A stretch of 64,000 nt of DNA, taken from assembly GCA_033721235.1 (NCBI GenBank), contig JAWWAY010000002.1:186001-250000 (forward strand), in the 5' to 3' direction. Origin of the DNA: UBA5078 sp033721235 (lineage in GTDB: Bacteria > Pseudomonadota > Gammaproteobacteria > Pseudomonadales > Pseudohongiellaceae). Positions 8,386 through 17,711 of this stretch are shown here, piece after piece. Both the position numbers and the translations under genes were made by a program. How positions within the stretch are numbered: position 1 is the stretch's first letter; each line of letters starts with the position of its first letter. The notes below the pieces were generated by a model that made no database searches, was not told the origin of the DNA, and saw only the letters and a program-made list of their open reading frames with translations.

Positions 8386-9102
8386 CTACCACCGGGCAAT
8401 ATATTCCACACCAAGTGTAAAATTATTAACATCCGACCTGCGATACTCATTCAAACGATGTTCTGCCACCACATAAAAGTCACCGGCTATGCGATACCCT
8501 GCCTGCACCTCTGCGACGAAGGGCGCACTTGGAAAGCCCGATGGCAAATCCTCATTGAAGGTATGGTCAACAAAGCCCGAGATATAAATACGATCGCTTA
8601 TCTGTGGAAGCTGCAGACGAAAGACATGTTCTATCTGCCAGACATGAGCATCTTCGTGATCAAACTGTACAGGGTGGAAGTTGACGAAATAACTGAGATT
8701 ATATCGCGCGAAAAACTCCCGCATATAGGACGTATCATTGAGGCGCCAGCGCAGTCCTAAGCGGTGTCGGTTATTCTTCGAACCTTTGCGAATATTGGTC
8801 TGAAAGGTCAAATCTAAGGGAGAGTCATCGCCAAGCTCCCAGCGCAAATTATGCTCCATAAAGTAAGCAGTGCCATCACTATAGGAGCCGTCACCATCCT
8901 CATCGTTCAAGTTATTCAGGCTAAAATAGGAAAGCCTCTCGCTTAGGTTCGCAGCAATATTCAAGGTAAACGAGGTACTCGTATCCACATCGCCAAGATA
9001 GGGGTAGACGTTAAAGTCCAGACTACCGCTAGTTCCCTGAGCAACTCCGGATGCCGGGATTGCGCATATTAATCCTAGCCCTATGTAGCTTATCACTCTC
9101 AT
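8386..9102 (-). CDS. Putative outer-membrane beta-barrel protein
   Basis: The 238-residue protein has a signal peptide (cleavage probably after GVAQ), then alternating polar/hydrophobic strands separated by Asp/Gly-rich turns, and ends in an aromatic residue (...GVEYIARW), the typical C-terminal BAM-recognition signal. Acidic turn NDEDGDGSYSDG near residue 65 may bind calcium. No porin or enzyme family is recognised; the size would fit a barrel of about ten to twelve strands. Isolated gene upstream of the HNH gene and divergent from the cupin gene. Confidence 0.65.
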   Translation of the reverse strand: MRVISYIGLGLICAIPASGVAQGTSGSLDFNVYPYLGDVDTSTSFTLNIAANLSERLSYFSLNNLNDEDGDGSYSDGTAYFMEHNLRWELGDDSPLDLTFQTNIRKGSKNNRHRLGLRWRLNDTSYMREFFARYNLSYFVNFHPVQFDHEDAHVWQIEHVFRLQLPQISDRIYISGFVDHTFNEDLPSGFPSAPFVAEVQAGYRIAGDFYVVAEHRLNEYRRSDVNNFTLGVEYIARW

Positions 9103-9343
9103 AGCAGTACTCCCTCGGCATCAGCTTGTGATGAAAGAAACATTTTTTCGATAACACTCCTATAAGGTCGGCAGCTCAATATCATTGCTTAGGCCTTGGC
9201 AGCAATTCATAAGCATGAGCGCACGCAAAGAGGCCTGTCGACATACTGCACACAAACGCCGATACTATGCAGATACAGCTAAACGCACTACCTGTTCACT
9301 CACAATAATAATGGCAGAAGCCAACCACAGGGGAAAGTGACAA

Positions 9344-10057
9344 ATGCGTAGATACAGTCGATATCGCCCAGCACGACGAAGCCAATTTTTGGGCCTTTGG
9401 GCGCTTGCAAGCTTGAGCATAACGGGTGCTCTACACGCCCAAGATACAGAGCCCCAGTACGACCTAGTGCGCACAGTCCATATTCTGGACGAACCGCGAC
9501 ATAGAACCGTATATAAAGACGGCGCTATTCGACTGCTGGACGTGCAAATAAACCCCGGGGACAAGTCACTGCCCCATACCCACGATTTCGCCATCCTATA
9601 CACCTATTTTAATTTGGGTGACAAACCAGAGTATGGTCGTATAGGGGGCAATACGGATTATGCCAAGGAGCCCTATACTCACCGAGTTAAAAACGATGGG
9701 CCCGATCTATTTCGTATTATCGCCATGGGCAATACCGGCGAGCCCATGCCTGAGGACGCGCACGATGAACCCTTCGGCATGGAGGTCGAAGCACAGCTCG
9801 AAAACCCTTGGTTTCGCTCCTACCGCTACGAGCTGGCACCCGGTCATAGCACGGCCGTGCAATCCCACATCAATCCTAGCGTAGTCATTCAAGCCACTCC
9901 GGGCCTCATTCATGTGAGCCGCGAAGACGGCATTACGGCAGAGCTAAGCGATATGGCGCAGTGGGCATGGCGTGAAGCCGGTTCTACTTACTCGGTCAGC
10001 AATATGGGCACTCAAACGGTTTCCTTCGTTATCAACGAAGGACGAAGACAACCCTAG
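9344..10057 (+). CDS. Secreted cupin-fold protein
   Basis: A signal peptide (cleavage near GALHA|QDTE) precedes two beta-rich halves. The first has DVQINPGDKSLPHTHDF, a cupin motif 1 with two metal-binding histidines. The second half has a related ELAPGHSTAVQSHINPS, so a bicupin arrangement is plausible. Start at 9344 is supported by GGGGAAAG. The N-terminal RR (ARRSQFLGL) is only a poor match to a Tat motif. The enzyme activity, if any, is unknown. It is followed 16 bases later by a sulfurtransferase gene in the same direction, so the two may be co-transcribed. Confidence 0.65.
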   Translation: MRRYSRYRPARRSQFLGLWALASLSITGALHAQDTEPQYDLVRTVHILDEPRHRTVYKDGAIRLLDVQINPGDKSLPHTHDFAILYTYFNLGDKPEYGRIGGNTDYAKEPYTHRVKNDGPDLFRIIAMGNTGEPMPEDAHDEPFGMEVEAQLENPWFRSYRYELAPGHSTAVQSHINPSVVIQATPGLIHVSREDGITAELSDMAQWAWREAGSTYSVSNMGTQTVSFVINEGRRQP

Positions 10058-10073
10058 ATTATGGGAGTTTAGT

Positions 10074-10937
10074 ATGCAGCATAGCGACTTACCTGCGGCA
10101 CTAATAGAGGTTCAGTGGCTACAGCAGGCCATGCGAGAGCAACATCCAAGACTAATCATCATGGATGCGAGCTGGCACTTACCCACTGCTAACCGCAACG
10201 CCGAGTCCGAATGGTTGTACGAGCGTATACCGGGCGCTAACTTCTTCGACTTTGATAAGCGCATCTGCGATCGCGACTCCTCTCTACCTCATATGATGCC
10301 CGATGCCGAGTTATTCACTAGCGAGCTACGACGGCTTGGCGTAAAAAAAGACAGTATCGTGGTGTTCTATTGCACTGCGGGGACTTTCACCGCCCCTAGA
10401 GCCTGGTGGATGATGCAGGCCATGGGGCATCAACACTGTGCGGTGCTCAATGGAGGCCTGGAAGCCTGGCGCAAAGCCGGACTTCCCATTGAGACAGGAC
10501 AGGTGACTGCCTCCCGTGAGAGCGGTAATTTCCAGGCAAAACCGCGAGCATCAAAAATAAGTGACCAGCGGGAGGTCGCTCTGGCCACTCACGCTGAAGA
10601 CGCTTGCATCATAGACGCTCGCTCCGCTGACCGCTTCTTTGGAAAGGCTCCGGAACCTCGTCCAGGGCTAAGGGCTGGCCACATGCCCAATGCCTGTAAT
10701 CTTCCCTTCGATCGGCTCATTGATAATGGCTACTACCGCCCCATCGAGGAGCTACGAGAAGCCCTCGCCTCTCTCGCCACCCCCGACAAGCGGCTTATTG
10801 CCACTTGTGGCTCCGGTGTAACGGCCTGCGTAGTGGCCATGGCGGCCCATCTATGCGGATACTCCGACATATCGGTTTACGACGGCTCTTGGGCAGAATG
10901 GGGCGCGGGCGACACCACCCCCATTTCAACTCAATAA
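10074..10937 (+). CDS. sseA: 3-mercaptopyruvate/thiosulfate sulfurtransferase (two rhodanese domains)
   Basis: A 287-residue protein with two rhodanese domains. The N-terminal domain (YERIPGANFFDFDK; YCTAGTFTAPRAWWMM) carries only a non-canonical cysteine loop, as usual for the structural domain. The C-terminal domain has the active-site loop CGSGVTAC with the catalytic Cys near residue 245; this CGSGVTA form is the signature of mercaptopyruvate sulfurtransferases rather than classical rhodaneses (CRxGxR). It moves sulfane sulfur from 3-mercaptopyruvate to acceptors such as thiols or cyanide. The start at 10074 is supported by GGAG at 10063 and by family length; a longer frame overlaps the cupin gene and is not needed. 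Confidence 0.9.
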   Translation: MQHSDLPAALIEVQWLQQAMREQHPRLIIMDASWHLPTANRNAESEWLYERIPGANFFDFDKRICDRDSSLPHMMPDAELFTSELRRLGVKKDSIVVFYCTAGTFTAPRAWWMMQAMGHQHCAVLNGGLEAWRKAGLPIETGQVTASRESGNFQAKPRASKISDQREVALATHAEDACIIDARSADRFFGKAPEPRPGLRAGHMPNACNLPFDRLIDNGYYRPIEELREALASLATPDKRLIATCGSGVTACVVAMAAHLCGYSDISVYDGSWAEWGAGDTTPISTQ

Positions 10938-10940
10938 TAA

Positions 10941-11177
10941 ACAAAATTTAAAACTCTCCAACCAAATGGGCTCATCATTAGCGGCCCAGAGAACGCAGAG
11001 CTGCTCCAACTAAGCGATGAGGGCTCTGTCACAGTGTTGAGCTTGCAAACAACCGGCATGGACAAGCTAGTTCGCCCTGTATTGGCGGCAACAAGCTTCG
11101 GTGGTGATAATTACGGCAAGAATTCGCTCTATGCTCCCACTTGGTTCGGCAAGGTTATGAAGATCGAGCTTCCTTAG
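10941..11177 (+). pseudogene. 3' remnant of a beta-propeller-like protein gene
   Basis: Between the sulfurtransferase stop and the next gene lies a frame with no start codon before the fragment but a coherent protein of about 78 residues ending at TAG 11175: it includes NGLIISGPENAELLQLSD, VRPVLAATSFGGDN and a C-terminus YAPTWFGKVMKIELP. Codon choice looks like that of real genes here, and the C-terminal pattern resembles the last blade of SMP-30/NHL-type propellers (family assignment uncertain). The first in-frame ATG is at about residue 39. I read it as the surviving tail of a gene whose 5' part was deleted. Confidence 0.55.
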
Positions 11178-11274
11178 ATTTTAGGCACCACAGCCACTTG
11201 TGTGCCAAAAGCGTGGGACTAGCGGCCCAATTCTCGTATACTTGCCGACTCCTAAGAGCTACGACTATTTTTTT

Positions 11275-12039
11275 ATGAGTGACGCGAACCCAAAAGCTGA
11301 GATTGATAAGCCACAGAAACAGCCCCCTAAGGGCGGTTTCTTCACCAATTTAATTTTCAATATTATCTTACCGGTTTTAATTCTCAGTAAGTTCAGTGGC
11401 GAGGACAGCCTAGGGCCGGCGCTGAGTATTGTCTGTGCTCTTGCCTTCCCTATCGGATACGGACTTTGGGACTTGCGGCAGTCGGGCAAGGTCAATGCGA
11501 TATCCGTCATCGGCGTGGTCAGCGTCTTTCTCACCGGTGGCATCAGCCTATTAGAGCTTGACCCCAAGTACATCGCCATCAAAGAGGCTGCTATTCCCCT
11601 GTGTATAGGCATCGCCGTTTTGTTTACGCAGAAAACTCGCTTTCCGCTGGTGCGCACGCTCATTTTGAATGCACAGCTTATTCGAGTCGACGCGCTATAC
11701 AGCGCACTTGAGCAAAAGAATAATACCCACCTGTTTGAGAAGCGTCTGAGCGTCGCCTCTATTATCGTGGCTAGTTCGTTTTTTCTATCATCGGTACTCA
11801 ATTATATTCTGGCGAAGGTCATTCTAGTGAGCCCACCCGGCACCACCGAGTTCAGCGAAGAGTTGGGTAGAATGACTGCCTTGAGCTATCCCGTAATCGC
11901 GCTGCCCAGCATGATGGTGCTAATGGTGGCCATTTGGTTTGTGTTTTCGCAGGTAAAGAAGCTCACAGGCTCCAGCCTAGAGTATTTCTTAGTGGATGGC
12001 GAAGCTGATAGTCACGAAAAAAAGAGCGAAGACGCTTAG
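11275..12039 (+). CDS. Six-helix membrane protein, VC0807-like
   Basis: The 254-residue protein has a charged N-terminus, then about six hydrophobic helices: FTNLIFNIILPVLIL, ALSIVCALAFPIGYGLW, ISVIGVVSVFLTGGISLL, AIPLCIGIAVLF, then two near residues 165-190 and 205-235. A short charged tail follows. The pattern resembles the VC0807 family of uncharacterised inner-membrane proteins. The start ATG at 11275 fits the family N-terminus better than an upstream ATG at 11200. No function can be assigned. Its stop lies one base from the stop of the convergent fbpC gene. Confidence 0.6.
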   Translation: MSDANPKAEIDKPQKQPPKGGFFTNLIFNIILPVLILSKFSGEDSLGPALSIVCALAFPIGYGLWDLRQSGKVNAISVIGVVSVFLTGGISLLELDPKYIAIKEAAIPLCIGIAVLFTQKTRFPLVRTLILNAQLIRVDALYSALEQKNNTHLFEKRLSVASIIVASSFFLSSVLNYILAKVILVSPPGTTEFSEELGRMTALSYPVIALPSMMVLMVAIWFVFSQVKKLTGSSLEYFLVDGEADSHEKKSEDA

Positions 12040-12040
12040 C

Positions 12041-13087
12041 TCAAACCATCGGAAACGCCACAAGATGATCCATCTCGACGCGTATGCCAATCATCTCTCC
12101 ATTGGCATGATCATGATGGCTTGGAACTAGGCTTAATACATGAGCTCCATCAGCAAGCTGTAGAGTATAAAGATAACCGGCACCTCTAAACGCCTTATCG
12201 ACCACTTTGGCCTTAAAAGCGCTATCGTCATCATGGATAACATCATCAGGTCGAATTAAGACGTTGAGTGTGGTTCCCATTTCAAAACCATGCGCTTCGC
12301 TTTGCCCCAGCACACCCAAACCGGTCTCTACCCGGTATTCATCCACAACTGTTCCTGTGAGAAAAACGCCCTCGCCAACGAAATCGGCCACGTAGGCGCA
12401 TGATGGCTCGTGATAGAGGTCAAATGGCTTACTCCACTGCATGAGCTCTCCAGAACGCATAACCCCAATCTCGTCGGCCATGGCAAATGCCTCGAACTGG
12501 TTGTGGCTTACCAAGATGGCAGTAATACCATCTTGCTTGAGCACCATTCGAATCTCGCGCGCAATCTGCTCGCGCAGCTCCACATCCAAGCTGGCAAAGG
12601 GCTCGTCCAATAACAAAATGCCAGGCTTAGGCGCCATCGCTCTAGCAACTGCCACTCGCTGCTGCTGACCGCCAGACAGCCGATGAGGGTAAGCCTCTAG
12701 CAGCTCGGTAATCTTAAGTAGCCTCGCTAACTCTTCAACGCGCTCTCTGCGTTTGCTCTTTGACAGATGCTCCAAACCAAACTCTATATTCTGACGAATA
12801 CTCAGATGCGGAAACAAGGCATAGTCTTGGAATACCATCCCCACATGACGCTTCTCAACCGGCATGCAAATTTCCTGATTGCTCACGGCTTGGCCGGAAA
12901 TTTTAATCTCGCCTTCTAAGGCGGTCTCAAAGCCCGCAATGGTGCGCAGCAGAGTCGTCTTGCCACAGCCGCTAGGCCCCAGCAAGCAGCCAATGGCTCC
13001 CTGTTCTAGAGAGAAGCTAATTTTTTTTACGATCAACGTGCCATCGAGCGCAACGCTAACGTCTTTTAGTTCAAGTGTCTGATTCAT
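12041..13087 (-). CDS. fbpC: Ferric-iron ABC transporter ATP-binding protein
   Basis: The 348-residue ATPase energises import of Fe(III) from the periplasm through FbpB. It has Walker A GPSGCGKTT, Q-loop FQDYALFPHLS, signature LSGGQQQRVAVARA, Walker B ILLLDEP and H-loop VSHNQ, then a C-terminal TOBE-type regulatory region. The start at 13087 overlaps the fbpB stop by 17 bases, which suggests translational coupling; a longer frame runs further into fbpB and has no family support. It is the last gene of fbpA-fbpB-fbpC, presumably under the iron-responsive promoter upstream of fbpA. Confidence 0.93.
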   Translation of the reverse strand: MNQTLELKDVSVALDGTLIVKKISFSLEQGAIGCLLGPSGCGKTTLLRTIAGFETALEGEIKISGQAVSNQEICMPVEKRHVGMVFQDYALFPHLSIRQNIEFGLEHLSKSKRRERVEELARLLKITELLEAYPHRLSGGQQQRVAVARAMAPKPGILLLDEPFASLDVELREQIAREIRMVLKQDGITAILVSHNQFEAFAMADEIGVMRSGELMQWSKPFDLYHEPSCAYVADFVGEGVFLTGTVVDEYRVETGLGVLGQSEAHGFEMGTTLNVLIRPDDVIHDDDSAFKAKVVDKAFRGAGYLYTLQLADGAHVLSLVPSHHDHANGEMIGIRVEMDHLVAFPMV

Positions 13088-14768
13088 AACCCGGTCTGGA
13101 TCTGGATATAGTTCGGCTGAGGATAATAACAGGAATAATGCCCGCCAACACAATCATCAGGGCCGAGCTTGCGGCCTCTGCCAATCGCTCTTGGTTAGCA
13201 AGCTCGTAAGTACGAATAGCAAGCGTATTAAAATTGAACGGCCGCAGTATCAGTGTCGCTGGAAGCTCCTTCAAGACATCCACAAACACCAGTAAGCTAG
13301 CAGTTAACAGACTGCCCTTCATGATAGGCATGTGGACACGTCTTAGAATGCGCAACGGAGACAAACCCATGGAGCGCCCAACGTCGTCCATTGTCGGTTT
13401 AATCTTTCCAAGCCCGGCATCTAATGTATTGAGTGACACTGGCAGAAAACGCACTAGGTAAGCAAACACCACCGCTATCAGCGTACCGCTAAACAATAAG
13501 CCTGTGGCGATGTCGAAATTCTCCCGCATAAACGCGTCAAGTGTATTATCAAACCAAGCAAAGGGAATTAAGACCCCCACCGCAATCACCGTTCCAGGTA
13601 TGGCATAGCCCAAGCCCAGTATTCTCACCAAAGAGCGCATCATCAAACTGGGCTTTAAGCGCTTGCTATAGCTAATAAATAAGCCCACAAAAAGCGCAAT
13701 TACCGCTGTAATACTTGCTAGCTCTAGGCTATTAAAGACAAGCGCAAAGAAATCTTCTTTATCGATGATATCCCAAGTATCGAAGGCCCAGAAAGTCAGT
13801 TGCACAAAAGGAATAAGAAAGCCTACTAACACGGGTAACAGGCAATAGAGCAAGGCAGCGTAACGCTTCCAGCCGACTAATTCGATAGGCTTCAACCGCG
13901 TGTATTTATTACTAGTGTGATGGTAGCGGGCTTTATTGCGCGACCAATACTCCACTATCAGCAAAAATAGAACAAAGATCGTGAGCACGGCAGCTAATTG
14001 AGCTGCAGCGCTTTGGCTACCAAGGCCAAACCAGGTACGGTAAACACCCGTGGTAAATGCCGATATACCAAAATACTGCACCGTGCCATAGTCTGCCAAG
14101 GTCTCCATCAGCACTAAAGAAAGCCCAGCGATAATGGCGGGCCTAGCTAAAGGCACAGCCACGCGAGTGAATGCTTTAAACGGAGAGGCTCCCAAAGTAC
14201 GCGAGACCTCTAGTACACAAATGGACTGCTCTAGGAAGGCGGTACGTGAGAGCAAATAGACATAGGGGTACAACACAAATGCCAGCATGGTAATGGCGCC
14301 GCCGAGCGAGCGAATCTGCGGGAACCAATAGTCACCGAATCGCAACGAAAAGGTATCGCGGATCCAGGCTTGTACCGGTCCGCCAACATCCAATAGCCCA
14401 GTATAGGTGTAGGCAATAATATAGGCCGGCATGGCTAGAGGCAGCACCAATGCCCATTCAAGATAGCGACTCCCGGGAAAGCGGGTCATGGTAACCAGCC
14501 AAGCCGGGCCAATTCCCAAAAACAATACGGTAACGCCCACGCCCAGCATTAATAGCAATGAGTGCAGAACATAGTCCCCTAAAACCGTTTCATACAGGTG
14601 CTGCCACACCCCCTCGCTATCACTAAACACGGAGGAGAGTACGGTTAGCACGGGGACACTAAGCAATAGGCATATCGCCAATATTGCCAAGCTTACCGAG
14701 CGGCTTGAAAAGCCACTTGTCGAAGACGACAAAGCCCCTTTCGGGGCCTTGTGCGAAGAGTCACTCAT
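13071..14768 (-). CDS. fbpB: Ferric-iron ABC transporter permease (fused two-domain)
   Basis: The 565-residue permease has two repeated BPD-type transmembrane modules, about 12 helices in all, with EAA-like loops EVSRTLGASPFKAFTRVAVP (first half) and DVGRSMGLSPLRILRRVHMP (second half) that contact the ATPase. This fused architecture is typical of the FbpB/SfuB/HitB iron family. It sits 31 bases after fbpA and overlaps fbpC. Substrate is inferred from FbpA and from the Fur-like operator upstream. Confidence 0.92.
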   Translation of the reverse strand: MSDSSHKAPKGALSSSTSGFSSRSVSLAILAICLLLSVPVLTVLSSVFSDSEGVWQHLYETVLGDYVLHSLLLMLGVGVTVLFLGIGPAWLVTMTRFPGSRYLEWALVLPLAMPAYIIAYTYTGLLDVGGPVQAWIRDTFSLRFGDYWFPQIRSLGGAITMLAFVLYPYVYLLSRTAFLEQSICVLEVSRTLGASPFKAFTRVAVPLARPAIIAGLSLVLMETLADYGTVQYFGISAFTTGVYRTWFGLGSQSAAAQLAAVLTIFVLFLLIVEYWSRNKARYHHTSNKYTRLKPIELVGWKRYAALLYCLLPVLVGFLIPFVQLTFWAFDTWDIIDKEDFFALVFNSLELASITAVIALFVGLFISYSKRLKPSLMMRSLVRILGLGYAIPGTVIAVGVLIPFAWFDNTLDAFMRENFDIATGLLFSGTLIAVVFAYLVRFLPVSLNTLDAGLGKIKPTMDDVGRSMGLSPLRILRRVHMPIMKGSLLTASLLVFVDVLKELPATLILRPFNFNTLAIRTYELANQERLAEAASSALMIVLAGIIPVIILSRTISRSRPGYESDT

Positions 14769-14799
14769 TTACAATTCAACTTTAATTCGAGTTCTAGGC

Positions 14800-15807
14800 C
14801 TACTGCCATCCAGCACGATCCATGAGTCTAACGGCCTCGGCATTATGGATGCCCAACTCTTCAAGCGCAATATCGTCTGCCTTGAACTCGCCCCATGAGC
14901 GCAAAATTTCACTTGCCTCTACGTCCGAGCGCACCGGAAACTCGTTGTTAGTTTCCGCGTACCAGCTTTGCGCCTCTTCACTAACGAGGAACTCAAGCAG
15001 CTTCACCGCCGCTTCTTTGTTCTTAGATGCCATAGTGATACCTGCGCCACTCACGTTCATGTGAGCGCCAGCTCCTTCTTGATCGGGCCAAAAAACGGCA
15101 ACGGCTGCAGCGGCTTCTCGCTGAGCTTCATTAGAGGACTGGATCATGCCAGCCAAATAATAGGAGTTGCTTAGCGCCAATGCACATTGACCAATCGCAA
15201 CCGCACTTATTTGATCGCGATCCCCACCTTGTGGTGAACGGGCAAAATTACTCACCAAGCCTTTAGCCCATTCTTCCGTCGCTTCGACTCCGTTGTGGCT
15301 TACCATGGAAGCCACTAGCGACTGATTATAAATATTGGAGGATGAGCGCACACACACTTTGCCTTCCCACTTGGGATCAGCCAAGTCTGCATAGCCTGTT
15401 AGTTCGTCTGGGCTCACTCGCTCTTTGTCATAAATAATGACGCGAGATCGCAATGACAGTCCAAACCACTGATCATCCGAGTCTCTATAATGCTCAGGAA
15501 TAAGACTCTTGAGCGTATCCGAGTCCACAGCCTGCAAGACACCAGCCTCTTTCGCCCGATACAAGCGCCCAACATCGACTGTCAGAATAATATCCGCGGG
15601 TGAGTTACTACCCTCAAGCTGCAGGCGCTGAATAAGCTCGTCAGCACCGCCAGTGACCAAGTTGACCTTCGTACCCGTGCGCTCCTCATAAACATCAAGT
15701 ATCGGTTTAATAAGGTTTTCTTGACGAGCGGAGTAAATGTTTACTTCGTCTGCAAGTACTGAAGAGCAGTACATCGCCATACAAAGTAAAGACAATTTTT
15801 TCAACAT
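14800..15807 (-). CDS. fbpA: Ferric-iron ABC transporter periplasmic binding protein
   Basis: A signal peptide (MLKKLSLLCMAMYCSSVLA) precedes DEVNIYSARQENLIKPILD, the usual start of class-1 Fe(III)-binding proteins. The tandem-Tyr metal site is visible as SNSYYLAGM. The 335-residue length is normal. The protein binds naked or anion-chelated Fe(III) in the periplasm and passes it to FbpBC. The start at 15807 has AGGAG eight bases upstream; the ATG at 15825 does not. It is the first gene of the operon. Confidence 0.93.
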   Translation of the reverse strand: MLKKLSLLCMAMYCSSVLADEVNIYSARQENLIKPILDVYEERTGTKVNLVTGGADELIQRLQLEGSNSPADIILTVDVGRLYRAKEAGVLQAVDSDTLKSLIPEHYRDSDDQWFGLSLRSRVIIYDKERVSPDELTGYADLADPKWEGKVCVRSSSNIYNQSLVASMVSHNGVEATEEWAKGLVSNFARSPQGGDRDQISAVAIGQCALALSNSYYLAGMIQSSNEAQREAAAAVAVFWPDQEGAGAHMNVSGAGITMASKNKEAAVKLLEFLVSEEAQSWYAETNNEFPVRSDVEASEILRSWGEFKADDIALEELGIHNAEAVRLMDRAGWQ

Positions 15808-15885
15808 TCTTAAGCTCCTAAGCACGTGCGTACATGCATGAAAAACGAGTTCTAAAGACTTAATGAAATTAAGCTATTAAGAAGT

Positions 15886-15918
15886 GAAGATGATAATTGA
15901 TCTCATTTAGACTTGCAA
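15886..15918 (-). promoter_or_regulatory. fbpABC promoter overlapped by a Fur-box-like sequence
   Basis: On the minus strand TTGCAA (15913-15918) and TATCAT (15890-15895) are spaced exactly 17 bases apart. The 19 bases 15886-15904 (GAAGATGATAATTGATCTC on the plus strand) match the 19-bp Fur consensus at 13 positions and cover the -10 element and part of the spacer. A Fur-Fe(II) dimer here would block RNA polymerase, as at other fbp operons. The comparison is by eye. Confidence 0.65.
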
Positions 15919-15944
15919 TTGATACAGGTCAAGCAAAGCAACTA

Positions 15945-17369
15945 TTACCCTGTTTTATCCATATCAGGTAAGTAGAAGGCAAAATGCTCTTGGCGGGACT
16001 TAGCGGCATACATTGCCACATCGGCTTTGCTTTGGAGCAGAGCAGCGCTATTGCCATCACGTGGCGCCATGGCGATACCAATACTGACGCCAACCTCGAT
16101 GTCTTTATCGTGTATGCGAATGGGTCTAAACAAGGACTGTTGCAAAGAAGCGAGCAAGCCGCGCACCTCCTCTTCACTGATGCCACCTAGCAAAATGGCA
16201 AACTCGTCCCCTCCATAACGAGACACTAGGTCACTACTTCTCACACTATTGAGCAAACGAGTGGCAATGGTTCGCAACACAATATCGCCGGCATCATGCC
16301 CCAACTGATCGTTAATCTGCTTGAAGGAATCCAAGTCAGCCATCAATAAGGCGAAACTCTCAGCACCATTAGCTTGCTGATCGGTACACATCGCTTGCAA
16401 GCTAAGGTCGAACAATCGCCGGTTGGCAACTCCCGTCAAATTATCTACGTGCGCTAGAGTATTCAGCGGCGCGACAAACCGGCGCGTGACTAAGAAGACA
16501 GCCAGAACGCTGACCAATAAAGCGACAACCGTCAGAGAGAAAATAGTCCTTTGAAGTCGCGTAAAAGGAGCCGTCACGTCAAAGAGAGATTTACCGACGA
16601 TACCGTATAGCAAGCTGTCCTCGGGACCATCAATTTCGATAAGACTCAATGCATATGAATAGTCACCAAGCTCGTAAAATTGCAACTCTGTATTACCCGC
16701 ATTGAATTCATCTACCAAGGCTTCACTGATAACCGCAGGAAAGGTGGGCGAATGGCTAATCCATGGCTGATCATCGCTCTTATAGAGAAACATAAAACTA
16801 GTGCCCGCCCTATTACCTAACTCTTGCCATTGCGGTTCACCTAGAGGGTAGGCAATACTAAGCCTCGCGCTTACCCCGTTGATCACCATAGGGCTCGAGC
16901 TGACTTGAAAAAGGGTCTGGTGCCGACTATCCAAGGGCATGATTTCTCGCTCGCCCAAATCGTCATTGAGCAAAGCAGGATTAAACTCAAATTCTTGTTC
17001 CAGGCGCGCAACTTCCGGGTACGTAGCCCGCGCCAGAAAACCCTCCCCGCTGACCACAATGGCTGCGGCGTCCAGACGAACAAGATGCTTGCGCATCTCA
17101 GGTTCAATAATATAAGACTCTCGCGTTTCCATGGCTTCGATAAAACCAGACTCGATCGCTAGGGCTTGAGTGGAGAGTAATAAATGACTGCCTCGCAGGT
17201 TAAGCAGGTCTCGCATCACCTTAGAATTCAGAGACAATTGCGTACTGGCCGCCTCGGCTGCAACCCGATTCGAGTTTATGGTAATAGCAATATAGCTACC
17301 ACCTTGAACCAGCACAAAGACCACCACAAATATTGCAATGATCTTCCATTCATAAAACCTATAGTTCAT
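15945..17369 (-). CDS. Membrane-bound diguanylate cyclase with periplasmic sensor domain
   Basis: The 474-residue protein has an N-terminal membrane helix (about 8-30), a periplasmic sensor of about 230 residues, a second helix (about 280-300, IFSLTVVALLVSVLAVFLV) and a C-terminal GGDEF domain. The active site is intact GGDEF (about residues 386-390, in SRYGGDEFAILL), and an inhibitory I-site RSSD lies five residues before it. It should make c-di-GMP from two GTP and be product-inhibited. The sensor has a CHASE4/Cache-like look, but the ligand is unknown. A fresh start at 17369 is preceded by GAGAG. Confidence 0.9.
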   Translation of the reverse strand: MNYRFYEWKIIAIFVVVFVLVQGGSYIAITINSNRVAAEAASTQLSLNSKVMRDLLNLRGSHLLLSTQALAIESGFIEAMETRESYIIEPEMRKHLVRLDAAAIVVSGEGFLARATYPEVARLEQEFEFNPALLNDDLGEREIMPLDSRHQTLFQVSSSPMVINGVSARLSIAYPLGEPQWQELGNRAGTSFMFLYKSDDQPWISHSPTFPAVISEALVDEFNAGNTELQFYELGDYSYALSLIEIDGPEDSLLYGIVGKSLFDVTAPFTRLQRTIFSLTVVALLVSVLAVFLVTRRFVAPLNTLAHVDNLTGVANRRLFDLSLQAMCTDQQANGAESFALLMADLDSFKQINDQLGHDAGDIVLRTIATRLLNSVRSSDLVSRYGGDEFAILLGGISEEEVRGLLASLQQSLFRPIRIHDKDIEVGVSIGIAMAPRDGNSAALLQSKADVAMYAAKSRQEHFAFYLPDMDKTG

Positions 17370-17711
17370 GCAGCTCTCATTCTTTATTAAAAACGGGCAG
17401 AGCGATAAATCGGTGAATCATTGCAAATACACAGCGAGTACAGACAGGATATGGCTAAAGAAGCCCACAATAGATCAATGCAACGCCGCTATAATGCCAT
17501 ATTCGCCCCTTTTGCACATGCGTAAAATTCATCCATCATTATTTGTAAGGGCATTTATAACTCAGCAGGACACCCACGTGTCTTGGCTATCTGTCCATGC
17601 ATCGTTTTAATGCTCTTCGACTCAACACATAGACTACCTGTTTGCGGTAGAATGGCGGCTGTTACAGCTTTGGACACTCACAATAGCGCGCACTATCAAG
17701 AAGGTGACTTC
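17370..17711. other. Divergent intergenic region without a recognised gene
   Basis: The 342 bases separate the diguanylate cyclase gene from the cytochrome gene and must hold both promoters. An open frame continues upstream from the cytochrome start to about 17583, but it adds sequence with no family resemblance and no signal peptide. I see no convincing RNA or operator. Confidence 0.5.

Noticed and set aside
8458..8760. Plus-strand 100-codon frame inside the outer-membrane protein gene
   Set aside because: Lies wholly antisense to a gene with a clear signal peptide and barrel pattern; no family resemblance.
9972..10073. Longer N-terminus for the sulfurtransferase
   Set aside because: Would overlap the end of the cupin gene in another frame; ATG 10074 has a good ribosome-binding site and gives the family length.
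11265..11801. Minus-strand 178-codon frame opposite the six-helix membrane protein
   Set aside because: Mirror of a strongly hydrophobic real gene; no ribosome-binding site and no domain.
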